Origin: Symbiodinium natans
Taxonomy: Eukaryota > Sar > Dinophyceae > Suessiales > Symbiodiniaceae
NCBI GenBank assembly: GCA_905221605.1
Contig: CAJNDS010001646.1
Coordinates: 212,001-276,000 of the forward strand
DNA length: 64,000 bases
Reading direction: 5' to 3'
Shown: one piece after another, positions 63,350 to 64,000 of the stretch
Position numbering within the stretch: the first letter of the stretch is position 1
How the letters are laid out: each line of letters starts with the position of its first letter
Made by a program: the position numbers and the translations under genes
Notes under the pieces: model-generated
The model's input: only the letters and a program-made list of their open reading frames with translations
Databases searched by the model: none
Told to the model about the DNA's origin: nothing

Positions 63350-64000
63350 AGGCCACACGGGGTTGAAAGCGACTCTCGAGACTGAAGGGGCTATGACTCG
63401 AGACTGTGATCTGTGTAGAGGTTCTCTTTTGCAGCTCAGAAGTAGAAAATCCTTCTGGCAAAGGGGTTAATGTCAATCCCGGTAGCCGAAGCTCCAGCCC
63501 AGCACTGCGAAGGTGAGCATCCAATCCCAGTCATCCGGCTGCACCAGAAGTCCCTCCACTCACAGGGGGGGAGGTGGGTTGGGGAGGGGGGTGTGTGTGT
63601 GCGTGTGTGCGTGTCGGAATTGGGGATATGCTTCTGTCTGGCGGGGTTTCTGCTTAAACTCCCCGGAACCTTCTAAGCCCATTGTAAGCCCTTCCCCCAA
63701 TTCCCACTTGAAGGCTTTTTTTTCGAAAGCATCCAAAGTTTGAGGGGTATCCCTCCTACCTCTAGAAGGGACCCTTAATCTTATTCCCTATAGTCCCTCT
63801 ACACCTAAGCCGCCCCTGAATACCCCCTAAATGGTTCCTCCTTTCAAACCCAACACCTGCCTCCGTGGAGTGCAGGTAGCCAGTGTGCAGGAGGAGAACA
63901 AGCTGGCAGAGTCGATGGGGACTTTGGGGCCGGGGGTGTGCTCTGTGGGGAAACAAGATTCGGCTGCTTTTTTAGGGCGTTTGCGGGCCCTGAACCCTAA
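63350..64000. other. No gene assigned
   Basis: A (GT)n tract at 63588-63612 and C/T-rich DNA to the window end, which finishes in GAACCCTAA. Confidence 0.45.

Overview
The window looks like nuclear DNA of a dinoflagellate (Symbiodiniales, Suessiales or Prorocentrum-like; not resolved further). Genes are split into short exons. Splice donors that keep the protein frame are GT, GC or GA, always paired with AG, and a G usually follows the acceptor. Plant/dinoflagellate-type TTTAGGG telomere-like DNA is scattered through the non-coding parts. Retroelement fragments carry a 'GEAKRPGPP'-type leader and a dinoflagellate-style reverse transcriptase. Long poly-G/poly-C runs and micro- and minisatellites are abundant. 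No rRNA, tRNA, CRISPR array or bacterial operon was recognised.

Layout. 0-8.2 kb is repeat-rich: an 81-bp palindrome-bearing tandem array, a 36-bp minisatellite, a large inverted trinucleotide array, and two collinear minus-strand pieces of a broken non-LTR retroelement. 8.2-11.4 kb is mostly non-coding, with inverted-repeat elements. From 11.4 to about 62 kb nearly every credible coding block lies on the minus strand, so this reads as a one-directional gene array. In order along the window it contains an amino acid transporter (11.6-13.1 kb), an unknown multi-pass membrane protein (14.6-16.5 kb), another membrane protein fragment (18.4-19.2 kb), and one long gene (19.7-29.0 kb) for a probable secreted protein with a signal peptide, a coiled coil, His/Cys-rich tandem repeats and C-terminal fascin-like beta-trefoil repeats. 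After a poorly coding stretch (29-44 kb, only short unassigned exons) come a TIR-domain protein (44.3-45.0 kb), an armadillo-repeat protein (47.0-49.4 kb) and an ankyrin-repeat protein (50.8-53.1 kb). SR-rich, membrane and unassigned exons follow to 62 kb. A plus-strand exon candidate near 63.2 kb may mark a strand switch.

The main result is how the introns are built. Many are 80-350 bp inverted-repeat elements with tips close to CTTGGGGAC...GTCCCCAAG, and related copies occur in several different genes. Where exon boundaries can be fixed by protein motif and frame, the element is flanked by a short (3-7 bp) direct repeat that starts with GT, GA or GC. The upstream copy acts as the donor, the element's own ...AAG or ...AG end acts as the acceptor, and the downstream repeat copy begins the next exon. 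Removing the element and one repeat copy restores the reading frame at ten or more junctions. These are therefore introner elements (intron-generating transposons). At least seven inverted-repeat families are visible, some of them perhaps undescribed.
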